The notes beneath the pieces were generated by a model. It saw only the letters and a list, made by a program, of their open reading frames with translations. It made no database searches and was not told the DNA's origin. From NCBI GenBank assembly GCA_905250885.1, contig CAJNOQ010000059.1:22972-86971 (forward strand): DNA of 64,000 nucleotides, given 5' to 3'. The translations under genes and the position numbers were made by a program. Position 1 is the stretch's first letter. Every line of letters starts with the position of its first letter. Of this stretch, positions 1 through 15,394 are shown in pieces. This DNA is from Didymodactylos carnosus. Its lineage: Eukaryota > Rotifera > Eurotatoria > Philodinida > Philodinidae.

Positions 1-229
1 AAACCAATAGTTGAATATAACTTTTTACTAAATGATGTCATGTGATCAATTTTTTAACATAAGTGTCTTTTTCTCTCATATTAAAATAAGCCTATTTCTA
101 CAACAGCATCCACGTCCAATTGTAGATTCCTGCAACATTCGGATGACGAAATAAAACACGGTATTAGAAACTTAAAAAACTGGTTGTACATCACACGTTG
201 CATAGAGATTCAAGTTCATTTTGTAGTTT

Positions 230-969
230 CTCTTACGAGGGAACCTCTCGAGGTGATTAAAAGCTTTTCGACTCAGACTATTTTCATCATGTAGGGAATA
301 GTCAGCAATGAAAAACCCCAAGTTGGTTTGGGTCCATGCGCCTTTTTGACGGAGATATGAGTTAATTAATGAAAATGCCATTAATAATAATTAATTAATA
401 GCTCACGACCATGATCAGCTAGGAGTCGGAAATTTTCACCACAGTTGAAGATAGATGTTGTCTACTCACTGCGAAACTTTTAGGCGTATAAACCAAAGCT
501 TTTGCAAGATATGAATTTTTTATGATTTAGACAGCTTTTAGTGAAAATTCACCATTGAAAACCTAAAAACTTGTTATCACCTTTTAAGTACCTCTGTTCA
601 CGCTGCAGAAGCTCAGCGGCTCTTAGGGACCTATATCTAAATGAAATAAGTCTTTACTGAGTCGATAGAGGTATCTAAAAGGTGATAACAAGTTTTTAGG
701 TTTTCAATGGTGAATTTTCACTAAAAGCTGTCTAAATCATAAAAAATTCATACCTTGCAAAAGCTTTGGTTTATAAGCCGTCGTAAGTGGTCGTGAGCTA
801 TTAATTAATTATTGTCAATGGCATTTTCATTAATTAACTCATATCTCCGTCAAAAAGGCGCATGGGCCCAAACCAACTTGGGGTTTTTCACTGCTGACTA
901 TTTCCTACATGATGAAAATAGTCTGAGTCGAAAAGCTTTTAATCACCTCGAGAGGTTCCCTCGTAAGAG
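230..969. repeat. Long imperfect inverted repeat (foldback element)
   Basis: The left arm (about 230-595) is the reverse complement of the right arm (about 667-969), separated by a loop of about 70 bases. The outer ends share CTCTTACGAGG and its complement. The left arm carries about 60 extra bases (around 405-470) that the right arm lacks, so the arms have diverged by an indel. No convincing target duplication is visible at the ends, and the short ORF inside the left arm is a by-product of the repeat. A non-autonomous foldback transposon is the likeliest explanation; a simple local inverted duplication is the alternative. Confidence 0.8.
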
Positions 970-1838
970 TACACCTATCGAATTTTAGTTCTGCCGTACT
1001 TATCCAAAGCACATTGCACCTGATGGAGGTTCATTATTTTAGTGAGAGGTTAAATTGTTTTAATAGTACTGCTAAAGAGCGTCAAGTAAGTTATCACAAA
1101 AAGCTGTCGAAAACGTCTAGAAAGTGCCTGCAAAATATAGCACATGATGTATTGAGAACAACTTTACAGAATTAAGTTTGCACTATTTAGTTTTTCAGTA
1201 GTTACTCCGCTTTATAGAATAAGTGATTATTTTTTTTTATAATGAAATGAATATTGTTAGAAAAACAAGCATAAAAAAAGCAAACCAAGGCAAATCTGTA
1301 CAAAATACTAGGGAAAAACATGCGAAACCATTAGAACGATCAGGAAGGTAACAATGAATGATAAGGGTACAGCCTACTTAACATATTGCAATACATACAC
1401 ATTGCACCGTTACAAAGGAGTCAACACATTCATTAAAAGAAAAGCTAGAGAAGAAAATTGAACTGAAAAATGCTTTTTATAATGGAGAAACACTGAAAAT
1501 CTCTTATTTTTAAGGAAACATGTTTTTAAACGAGGGAAAAACAAAAGTACTAGCAAAAAGATGTAGTAGGATATATTAAAACACGTCGCTTATTACAATT
1601 AAAGAAAAATAAAAATATTGCAACAAAAGACATAGCAATCTATCATTCTCTCCGTACGGAAAGGGTAAAAACGGCAAAGAGAGCTAGAGTAAACGAACCG
1701 GAAAAAGAATAAACAACAGAAAGAAAGACTAGTAGGTGTGTTATAGAAAACATGTATTTTTTTCTGCCGACTAGTTTCTTTTTCAACACAAATAGTTGCA
1801 ATAAGAGCCGAAATTTCAAAAGTTAGGTAACTAGTAGT
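970..1838. other. Non-coding stretch upstream of the Rho locus end
   Basis: There is no supported gene here. The part adjoining 1839 would be the 3' untranslated region of the distal Rho isoform, which is transcribed on the minus strand. Confidence 0.5.
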
Positions 1839-4809
<2,971 letters not shown>

Positions 4810-7158
4810 GATTTTAATGATTATCTAGAGAATAGAGAGAACGTCACATGTAAAATAAACATTTAGCTCAGATGAAATGAAAAGGTAAAGATACATGGAT
4901 CAACAGTCAGCGATCGTTTCGTCAAGTTCACTAATTTAAGAAAAGACTAAAGTCAACATACAGTATTTGGTGTTTTTTCAGTGACATAAGGAACCTGTGT
5001 CCTCGACTTTAATAAACACTTAATTGAAGTCAGAGATCTGAATTAAGTCCATATTTAAGAACTTCGATGAAACGACTGCTTGGTATTCATTATAGGCGAT
5101 CAAGGAAAATTGTTTACACTTTCTACCACTAAGACTTTGTATATAATAAGCGTCATAATCTGAACAATCCAAGGTAAGAAACATTTGACAAAGCTCGCTA
5201 GAGTTTAACAGTTGGACAACAGAAATAATCTGTTCTAAACTGTAAAGCATAAGAAAATCGATCCCGAAGTGTATGTGACTGATTGAATTGTATATAGAGT
5301 TCTTTTTGCTTAACATCAATTTCAAGCTTAAAATCTCAAGCTTAATATTCCCTGTTACAAGGGATCTGCAGACTGTACTAGACGGACAATCTCATAGACG
5401 TCCGTAGGCAGTTCTTCGCTTTCGTAAAAAGAAAGGTGTCCATGTAGGTTTCGACTTCTTAATTTTTTATTTTTTATTTAACTTAAGCATATCTAAAGCA
5501 AATGCGATTGATCTCGCCGAGCTACTGTTAGAACGTAATTCAATTACTAATTAATTATTTATTTATCTAGTTATATAACACAAAACGCAGCCATTATAAA
5601 CTCTCGACACTACAAAGTCAAGTGGTTAGTTAGTCATATGATTTGTTTACTTTTACAGATTAAGACAAAATGACGATGTTTACTAAGTCGAAGTAGATTT
5701 TTTGTTCTATTTGCTTTGAAACTAAAGTTAAATTGCATAAAACGGAGTCTATTATAACTATCGTATGTTGAAACATTTAGACATTCAATGCTTACGTCCT
5801 ATTGGCGGCATCTACTCGCATAGAGACTGTATGTGAGAATTGACATGGTACGTGATCAGATACATTAACATAAAATGTGCTCATTTTCTTCACTTTTTCG
5901 TTTTATAGCAACGCACATTCATTGAATGGAAGTTCAGAATTTATACAGGAACAAAATTTTATTTTCTTGCGGGCAGGCTAGATTAATCAGATATTCACTG
6001 TTTCGCTCTGTCACGGACGTGGACATTGTAAATGCTTACCATATGACCTACCTTTTGGATCAGCGTACTTTAGAAAAAATTTTCGGCATCGTTTTGCCTT
6101 CAGTCCCATACACTAACTTTCTGATAAATTTCGGAGCAAGACCATTAGACAATATTTTCTAAGGCACTCCATTCGAAAAGCTATCGCGTATCAAATAATC
6201 GACTATGTAGAAGACGAATCTGCAATCGGTTGGCCACTGATCTCCTATGTAGTATAGAAATTCTGCAAAATTGAGATTCGCGATTGGGAGAAATTGTTGG
6301 CTTTTCGCGGACTAATGGACTGACATGGGAGATACTTATGAATGGTCATTTCTTACAGTTGTTATTTATAGTTATTATTCGAAAACGACATATGAAATTC
6401 AACTTAGCGCACTTCAGCTGTCAGCGGATTACACATTTTTACCTTCAAATGCGCGACTGCTGAAACGAGATTTTTCGTGCTCATCGAAAAGAGTGAGAAA
6501 TTTTCTGATAAGATTCTATAATCAAACCAAAGTTTTGATATTTTTACTTGACTTAAGCGATTTTCTTCTTACATTTATCCCTTGCTTATCCAAATGGAAA
6601 AACCAAGAATTTCGAATATCTATTCGGCGACCAAATTCAGATATATGTCATAATGCGTGTGATTTCGGTTTTTGCTTCAAAAAATTGATTTGTAATTTTC
6701 AGAATCTCTCCTTTATGTTCAATTAAGCGGAATCAAATCAAGACCATCCAGAATAATCGAAATTTTATTATATAATTTAAAAAATAAACAATTTAGAATT
6801 TATAACATACATAGCATAGTATGAAAACTTGAGTTAAGTTGTGATATAATTTCACTGATACTATGCGATACGAAACAACGGTAGAGAAACGAAAATAAAA
6901 ACATACGTATTTAAATAGCACCGGTTTGAAAATACTAAATGAAAATACTAAACTAATGAGATAAGGGTGAATAGAAAGTCGTATATCTTATAAAAAATTT
7001 CCTAGACGAGAAGCTAATTCGTTCCTCGAAACAAATTGAAACTAATGCACAAATATAACCTCCTTCTGAAGGAAGAAATTTTTAGAAGGAGATCACATTA
7101 GTTCTAGAGTATGACATTATACGAGACGTGTTCATTTTATCATGAAATAATTTTGCTC
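4810..7158. other. Intergenic region, no supported gene
   Basis: The few open frames (for example 5926-6162 and 6325-6726 on the plus strand) have no recognisable domain, no splice context and AT-driven composition. The stretch just above 4809 should hold the Rho promoter and 5' leader, but no specific site can be called. Confidence 0.5.
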
Positions 7159-9543
7159 TTAATCCAATGTAATTCCAAATCGTTTCAAAACAATATGCAT
7201 ATCTTCATTCACTAGAAAAAAGAAAATGAAATATTAAAATTTGATACTAACATATTCATTCATAAACTTACTATTAATGTAAAATACTTGTGTTTGTCCT
7301 CCAGCAGTATTGTAACTTTCTTCATTTGATACGTTGTTACTAACACCAATATTTGCTGAACTAAAATCACTTCCACTATTTACACCATAATTATTTGTAT
7401 TGAACGCGGTAGCTGGTGTTGATTCGAGTCCCAGATCGCTTCCCGTATTAAATTCTGTACCAAAACTTGCGGATGCGAAACCACTTGTTGATGATGTGGC
7501 ACCAGCACTACCAATCAAACTATCAATATTTGTTGAATTTCCAGTAAACGGAGAAAAATCTGTTGATAAACTGTTGGCATTATTATCTGATAAATAGGCG
7601 GCTGTGCCACTGTTACTATAATCTGTTGATGCTACACCACCAAATCCTAAATTTCCTAATTGTTCACTGTTGAAATTTGTGGCATCAAATGAACTTGAGC
7701 TATAATTAGTTGATAATGTTTGGCCATCAGGAGGAGACTAATAAACACGAAGAAATTGCAATTTATCTATTGTCCATGTAAATAATATGGACTCGTTTAC
7801 TCTTTCAATAATTTTCACTAGAGTATAGACTGAGACAAATTTTTATCACATAATGCCGTTCAGAGTGTGAAAAACACTTTGTAGCTTCAAAGTTTTGGAA
7901 AAACCAGAAGTTTTGGTTGGAACTTATCAAGCTTTCAGTTTTATTAACATGTAAAGTAATTGAAATTTCTCATTCTGAAAGCTTTTAGTCTTTTGCTTCG
8001 ATTTTGATTTAGTTATAAATTGTTTAATTTGAGCTCTAAACTGTTAAAATGAATCGTTTTATGTATGCGTTTTAAATTTTTTTTCTGACATTAAACATTG
8101 TCGCAGGACTTAGTGCTCATACAAAATCCGACAACACACTTCAACGACCATTGATGAAGTGATCGGATGCATTCTGTTTTGTAGCTAGTCTATCCATTCC
8201 TGTGAAAAAATGTTTACATTTAAAGTTTAAAAAATCTAGAAATTCTGTCTGAAAAGAAGATTTCTAAACTCAATGTTTAGTGAAAGGATACTTTATAGCC
8301 TTAGCTATCGAATGGCAAACTGCATCTCTCAATCTATACTCTGCCATACGTTATTAAAAACATGACCGAGTCCGTTTTTTATCAACTAGTAATAGCATTC
8401 ATATATGTACCCTGTACTTACAATGTCTTCGATGAATCCTGCTTGACGTGCGTGTACTAGCAATTGTTGGGCGTCAAGTAAATTAGTACCATAGCGTCGG
8501 ACGTAACTTTGTGGATTTTCTTGTTGAACACCCAACTTCTGAAATTGTCGTACTACGTTTGCTTTTATATTTTCATAGGTTACTATGGTATTCCTTGGTT
8601 TTTCATAGGCCTTGGCTGCGGTGGCCCGCTGTAGAATCACTTTACGCTTTTGTTGTGCACCATAAGGTACCCACCTTTCAATGATTATATCTCTGGGTTT
8701 TGGTGGTTGAGCGGGAAATCTTTCAATGATGACGGAGCGAGGTGGTACAGGTATAGCTGAGAGGTTACGAATAATTGTTTTGGCTGCAAGAGGTTGAGGC
8801 GCTTGTGGAGGTTTTTCTCGCAAAATGAGAGGTGGTGGTGTTGGTACAGCTGCAGGCTTTTTGCGGATAACAAGGGGAGGAGGAGCTGGAGGCTGGGGTG
8901 GACGAACTTCTTTGATTATTAATGGACCAGGTGGAGGAAGCGGTGGAGGTTGAAGAAATCTTACTGATACGTTTTGTTGATAAATGACTCCACCTTTAGC
9001 AGGTTGTCGGATAATATAAGGATGTCGATCTTGAAATATTTTTGATGCAGTATCAGTATTCGCACTTGAAAATTGGGTTGAGTCGAATCCGGTTGACACC
9101 GATGATCTCTCAGTCGAATATTGTTGGATTAAATTGTTAACGTCGAATTCTGAAGGAGATATATTTGTTGTATCATAGTCTGAAGCTACAGATTGTGCTC
9201 CACCGAAATCGGATTGATATAAACTTGCTCCTTGTAATAATCCCGTAGAATCAATACTGCTAGTTGCATTTTCATTATATGGACTATTACCACGAAAAGA
9301 GCCTTGTAATAGTGGTGCATTTTCACCACTAACGGAGTTAGATCCGACAAATGCTGATGACGAGTCAAAGGCTTGTCCGAATGACGATGAAGCAAATGAA
9401 TTGTCACCAGCTATTATACTGGCAGTTCTATCATTTCCAATAATTGAGAGTATTGCTCCTGAGTATCGTTGACCGGTAAGACGATCTGCTACCTGAATAA
9501 TTTGTGCAATAGTTGGATCTTGTAACAATGGGTGATGTGACAT
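7159..9543 (-). CDS. Ser-rich / Pro-rich low-complexity protein (546 aa), family not recognised
   Basis: There are three exons: 8422-9543, 7272-7737 and 7159-7211. Donors are gtaagt in both cases, acceptors are ttag and ctag, and the phases close exactly. Residues 1-30 contain a plausible amphipathic helix. Residues 40-165 are rich in Ser, Gly, Asn and Asp with recurring S-S-F/F-D-S patterns. Residues 195-295 hold repeats in which a Pro run is followed by a hydrophobic-basic step (LIIKEV, LVIRKK, LILREK, VIIERF, IIIERW). Residues 296-374 form a more complex block (WVPYGAQQKRKVILQR, then a GVQQENPQSYVRRYG segment). The second exon is again Ser/Asn/Thr-rich, and the last ends KRFGITLD. There is no signal peptide, membrane segment or catalytic motif. 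The repeats suggest a structural or cytoskeletal role, by inference only. Confidence 0.82.
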
Positions 9544-9790
9544 GTTTAATACAAACTCTCTGCGGTGGGTATATGTACGTATTAAATCTCGAAAAAACGT
9601 TTAGCCACCGAATAATTAGAACTAGGACAACAGAGTTATATAAATGAAATTAAGAGGCAATCAAGCGTTGAATTATGGTGGATCAAAGAGAAAAAACCTC
9701 AAATAGATAATCAATTTATTTATAATAAGAATAAAGAAGAACAAAAGCCACTATTATTAATATTTTTAACTGCATTAAACTTTTTTTATG

Positions 9791-11749
9791 TGGTTATGTT
9801 TTTTCGACATACTTGTATATTTGATTGTAACGAATCCGATAGTTACACGCATCATCCAATTAATTGAGTAGGTCACGAATACAATAATTATGTTTACTTA
9901 ATCCGTTAAAAAAGGTTATCTTGAATAAGGGCAGAAGGCAGAGAGACGTAAGATAATCCTTAAAACATTTTGTCTATAGACCTTGAAAATAGTTAACTGC
10001 TCAGGTGAAAGACATGAAGGTAAATACACTGAAAGAAATATATGCCTCACCGTCTAATAACTGACAGATAGCCTTTAGTTCGATAGTTCAAGTATATGAA
10101 TGGGGGTTCATCAGACAGAAAATCTGTGTATTGTAAAGTGAACAAAACGGTGTCAAGATTCACTAATGACAAGCAAATACTTAAATGACAAGTAAAGACT
10201 ATGAAGTTGATATAAGGTTAAGCTGCTGAAATTCAATGAAAAGTGAAGAAAACTAACTCTGTTATGTTATGAAACTCAACTCTTCTTCTTAAATTGTTTT
10301 ATGATTGATTTTTACATCTATTTTAGCGTTGTCTTGCATACCTGTTCATAATGTTTAAAGTAGATGAAAAATCAGCATTTTTCTTATGAAATAAACATAA
10401 ATTACCAATACTATTAAAAGCATAACTGGATATTAGCTAAGCACCTTCCAGTTTCTACAGACATAGGAGTACCAAAAATTTCAAAACTCTTTTCGTATAG
10501 GACATAGAAAATACATAGAAGCCCCCAGTTTCCCGTGTAAAAGTCATATTCTACAAGTTTTGATCTCCCTTCACAGTGGGCATTTTTTTAATAGCAGAAG
10601 GACATTAACATTTTCGCTCTTAATTATTTTTTCACGAATTTTTCATTGTCTTAGTCATCTCAGATCCTTTTCAATAGAAAATAAATGTTCTCAGACCAAA
10701 TCACTTTTTGTGAAAAATCGACCTTGCAGATTTATAGGAAAAATTTTCAATAGATAATTATTCGATTCAAAACGTATTGTGTTATTCATGATTCAAGCAA
10801 CTCGACACACTGATTTCAAATATGACCTTAGTTTTCAATAAAAACGTTCCAAGACTGAAGAAAATAGATTTTATCTGAAAACTCACGTTATTTTGGAAAA
10901 GCTACTGTATGTTCCAGAAACGTGTATGCTATTTGATGCTATCCGTATAGATGTTGCAGAAGTAGAAGAAGCTTGGCAAACTTCGAACTATTTGAAGGCT
11001 GGTGGAACCTGGCGTACTCCTTATATTGATGACACCGCTACGAAAACTTAGTCAGCTTAGAAAATAATTTTATTTATTCGACACTTTAAGTCTAAATCGT
11101 CAAACTTCTTTGCTGGTCTGTAGCAGAGAAAGTCTGTATTTGTATTTTATATTATTTTCGTATCCAAATCTGAAAGCTCCAATAAAAAGCTAAGGCTCCT
11201 AGGTTGTCACACTAATCTTTGGCGGTAAGTAGTGACTGATCTAGAAAATTTTTCCGACGGCTGCGGAGCACTGAAAACACAATCAAAAAAACATTTCTTT
11301 TTACTAATGAAAAGTCAAAATTTTTTGTTTCCACCAGCATCCACCGCAAATATGCCACTGACATTAGGACTTTTCCCATGACCCGAAACTGGTGGAATAA
11401 AAATTCTTACGGCAATACATCGCCTGTATATCCACTTATATTTATACTTCCTAAAAAGTCAAAAAAAAAAACTCACGTTCGATTTCTGGCCAGATGTCCG
11501 TCTGGATGCTTACTGTGCCCCTCTTATACAACAACTTTTCTCTCGTATTTCTTGTTTTGTGAATAATTTTTAATAGGAATAAGACAGAGATTTGGGAGTG
11601 TCCCCTATCGATCTGTCTTAGGTCGATCTCTCTAGTTTTCATGGTTCCCAGATGACAGGCATTTTGTTAGAATTTCCTAATCTCAACCGTATCTTAATTA
11701 TCTGATTCGTTACAATCAAATATACAAGAATGTCGAAAAAACATAACCA
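9791..11749. mobile_element. Element of about 2 kb with terminal inverted repeats of about 50 bases
   Basis: The segment 9791-9845 (starting TGGTTATGTTTTTTCGACAT) is nearly the exact reverse complement of 11697-11749 (ending ATGTCGAAAAAACATAACCA), with only a few mismatches over about 50 bases. The flanks show no clear target duplication, so the superfamily is open. The interior is mostly AT-rich and non-coding, apart from a short codon-like stretch near 10926-11051. The arrangement fits a non-autonomous or decayed DNA transposon. Confidence 0.75.
10926..11051 (+). pseudogene. Short coding-like fragment inside the 2-kb element
   Basis: The frame ATG..TAG encodes 41 residues beginning MLFDAIRIDVAEVEEAW and ending TPYIDDTATKT. 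It stays open upstream to about 10870. Its amino-acid mix (Trp, Asp, Glu, Thr, Gly) is far less AT-biased than the neighbouring random frames, which suggests captured or decayed coding sequence. I do not recognise the family. It lies within the inverted-repeat element, so it may be cargo or a transposase remnant. A chance open frame is possible. Confidence 0.3.
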
Positions 11750-12322
11750 AATAATAAAAGATTTTCAAGTTCAACTTTGTACGAATAGAGATTCGAATAT
11801 ATGAACTTAGCGTTGCAGTAAACTACAAAACTATATCCAAAGGTAAAGGTCAACACTTGTGTCGGCATATCACTTTAACTTTTATAAAATTAATAAAATA
11901 GAACAAGTTCATTATTGAAGTATATTTACGTAAATCAGTTTTGCGAATTGTGATGCTCCTTGTTATTTGATCAAGGGTTTGATGCTCAAAAGATATTGTG
12001 CAAGAGAGAAGTTGCTCCTGGCTATGGTGCAGCATGTCGAAAATATGATCTATATTATTATGAGTGACGTAAATGTCTTTTGCGAATTTACTTCCAAAAT
12101 ATATTCACCTATGAGTTTCTCAACAGAGACTAGAAAAAAAACTGATTTATGAAAGCGGTCGAATTTTCTCGAATAGCTAGAACCAGTTTTCACGCTTATT
12201 TTTGTGTTAAATGGACTATTTCACAAATGACCTTGAAATTCTCATCACAATTGTCTCCGTGATTATCTTGCTATATTATCTAAAACGTATTCTATAAAAT
12301 ATTGATATGTTCATCTCATTAT
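11750..12322. other. Non-coding spacer
   Basis: There is no supported gene. The final 8 bases (12315-12322) are the left copy of the target duplication of the next element. Confidence 0.5.
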
Positions 12323-12600
12323 TAGGTATGCATCGGTATCGGTATTCATACCGAAATACCGATACCGAAAATACCGAACTTCGGTATATACCGATACCGA
12401 AAATACCGATAATGAAAATACCGACTTTTTTCACTTGGAATTTTTGGAATTTTTTCAAATACACAGCTGAGTGTTGTTTATACGTTCTGCTTGTTCAGGA
12501 TGCTAAAATACCTCATTTCAAATGAAAAAATCCCAAAAATTCCAAGTAAAAAAAAGTCGGTATTTTCGGTATTCGGTATACCGATACCGATGCATACCTA
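12323..12600. mobile_element. hAT-type MITE, 278 bp, with perfect 8-bp target duplication
   Basis: The element starts TAGGTATGCATCGG and ends with the exact complement, CCGATGCATACCTA. It is flanked on both sides by CTCATTAT (12315-12322 and 12601-12608). An 8-bp duplication with short terminal inverted repeats is the hallmark of hAT transposition. The subterminal regions are built from repeated ataccgataccgaaa units in both orientations, and the inner arms share TTGGAATTTTTGG-type sequence, so the whole element can fold on itself. It encodes no protein and must have been mobilised in trans. Confidence 0.9.
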
Positions 12601-13012
12601 CTCATTATCGCAAGCAAAATTGATTTGCATCCGATAACAAATAACTATTGACAACATCACCGGGAAACAAATATCGTGGTCGTAAATGAATACATCGAAA
12701 ATCACCTTTTTTCGAAAGTTTTTAGACTTATTCACAGTGCGCTAAAAATAAACTTTAAAGATATTTTTCAAGCAAAGTTCAGCAGCTACGAGTCCAAGCT
12801 ATTATAGTTAGATGCTTCTGTACAGACCCGACTCAAACTCAACAAAATCGAACTATCCGCATCGTATGATACTACCAAACATATGAAACCCTCACTTGCT
12901 GCATATAAAAGTCATGTGAAGCATGGCCGTCCCTTTGATGATGGATTATAATGTTTTGAGAAGTGTCAGTGATGAATTCCGATCTTACTTGGAACTTCGA
13001 AATGTTGGCATA

Positions 13013-13990
13013 CTGCTAGCAAAGATGTCCATACAAAATTGTATATTTTCATTCAAAGCTTAGATTTTCTTCTTTGATGTTGCGAAAGATTTCTGAATCA
13101 GAAGCCGCACCTATTTAGAAAAACATTGCTCATTTTATTAAGTGTATAATTAATTCAAACCCTAATAAAATATAACTTTCAAATGGTTTTTGCAGTATTA
13201 CTATCCAAAATATTTCAAAATAGAATGGTCACGAATGGTCACGAATGTTTTTCTAATAAATTTTGAACGGAAAAAGCTAGAGACATATGGTTTTCAGCAT
13301 TCGAGAGAGGACGGATTAGAACGTTTACTTATGAAAAAATCTGAATTTTTTGCTCTGTCGTGGTGTACCCAACCACGCAAAATTTAGAAACTTTCCCGTT
13401 TCATGGAAAAAGATGACTTTTTGATTCCGAGATGTTAGTTCGAACCGTCAGACTGCACTAAATTATCCGAGGACCAGTTAAACTTTAGGCTTAGGAAAGT
13501 CAAAAATACATGTAACATAGGTTATTGACCACGCTGAATCTCGTGGCAACGTTTTTCTCTCGATAAGTTTCAGAAAACCAAGTGAAAACCTCTATTAGAT
13601 GAAATAATTCATTTTGGCCTATTTTCACGTAAACTTTAGAACTCAAAATTTAGAACTCAAAATCGATTCAGTTAGAACGTCAAGATGTACTCTGTTTTAT
13701 ATACGCTACATCATAGAGCCCAATAAAACTTTTAAAAACAAACAGAAAATACTTTGGTTTTTGAAAAAGTCTTCTAGAAATCTTTCGAAGGAAAACAACA
13801 TTTTTTACTGGTCTTAAGTAGAAAAGTATATTGAGTGTACATCAAACAGACACATTTTGACGTTCTGACTGAATCGATTTTGAGTTCTAAATTTTCTAAG
13901 TTTACGTGAAAATAGGCCAATTAATATACAATTTTGAATCTAATCTTTGAATGAAAATATACAATTTTGTATGGACATCTTTGCTAGCAG
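13013..13990. mobile_element. TA-flanked inverted-repeat element (Tc1/mariner-like MITE), 978 bp
   Basis: The terminal repeats are about 54 bases long, beginning CTGCTAGCAAAGATGTCC on the left (13013-13066) and mirrored on the right (13937-13990). Each end abuts a TA dinucleotide (13011-13012 and 13991-13992), as expected for Tc1/mariner insertion. A second, nested hairpin lies inside: TTGGCCTATTTTCACGT from about 13614 is mirrored up to 13920. The interior has no intact transposase. The segment 13190-13610 resembles 17030-17470, so at least part of it belongs to a dispersed family. Confidence 0.8.
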
Positions 13991-13992
13991 TA

Positions 13993-15394
13993 TAGGAACA
14001 TTCCAATATTCTACCCATATCTGTTTTTCATACAGTAACTAGATTTAGTTTTGAATAGGACCTTTTGCATAGGTATAGTTTTTACTCAATGAAACAATAA
14101 TTATTATTATTAATTATTATCTTTTTAATAGGCCATCGAAGATTAGTATATGTAACCAATTGTGCTATTGTCAGGTAGACATAATTATTGTGCTTTCGTA
14201 TAAGTAACGATATCATACTGATAAGATGAACATATCAAAATATAAATCGTAATTTTTGTGACGGGCACGTCTTATTTGTGAACCAAATACGTTTGATGTG
14301 GTGACCTTGGATGACAACGAAATATTTTGGACTGATTTTTGTTCGTGTCAAACCATCTCACTAATTGAACTGATTGTGTGTACACTTGTCGTCAAAATGA
14401 AAGTAAAACACCGAGAGTGAGCCGTGTGACTAAATAATATGTACAGACAGAGTGAAACCGTACCAATACAGGATTAATTATAATTTTGTAGTATTTTAAC
14501 TATAACTATTGTGTAAATCATTATTTGCACATAATAGTAATAAATATTTCTAATTGTATACAAGAGAAGGAAAACAATACCGCGAATCAATTAATTTCAA
14601 AGTTATATTGCTTTGTAGATATGTCAAAACTTATTATGAAAATATAAACTTTTTTGACTTGGAGAACACAACTTGATTTTTGTAACGTGATGATATATGA
14701 TGGTATGTGTTACACAGGTATATTATCGATAAAATTAACAAAATATTAGAGAATGGACCTTCAGTGTTACGAGCTTCGAAAATTTTTCGATGTTTTTTTC
14801 TCGGCAAAACTTTGTGCAAATCTTCATCTGTTCATACTATTTACGGCCTTAGTGCAAAAATACGCAAATGCTTTTTGATTTTCGGAGGTTTTTTGTATGT
14901 AAAATCCATTTTTCTTCTGACTAAAACTGTTTTTAATTAAAACCAGTAACATATCCTGAATCAGCTTTGTCAAACCGTTCCGAATCATATGTAAAACAAT
15001 AAATTTTGAATGAAAAATATCAACATCAAAAAATTTTTCACTCTAGCTATATATGGCGATTTTTGAAAACGTTTACTTTTCGTCTGTAAAGATTATGAGA
15101 CGGGTGAAGAATGATGATGACTCATAAAAACAGGTTTATTCACAAAAACATTTTGATATCTGCATCACAAACCCAAAATTGTCCACTGTGGCAATGATAA
15201 ATGACAAACTGGAATGTTAATTATTCCTCTACTACTGTTAATGGAACCGGAGATTGATCAATATATATAGGTTTATTCTACTCAGTTGATAAAACACAAA
15301 ATACATGATGATAACAACAAACTTTTTAAACATTAACAGTACTAAAATACATTAGAATCTTTGTTTGCATTATATACTTCATTACGGGCTCAAA
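13993..15394. other. Intergenic, AT-rich, no supported gene
   Basis: It contains an ATT-rich simple stretch near 14099-14130 and no codon-like frame of note. Confidence 0.5.

Noticed and set aside
5926-6726. Two plus-strand open frames (78 and 133 codons)
   Set aside because: No domain, no splice context, and composition like that of random AT-rich frames.
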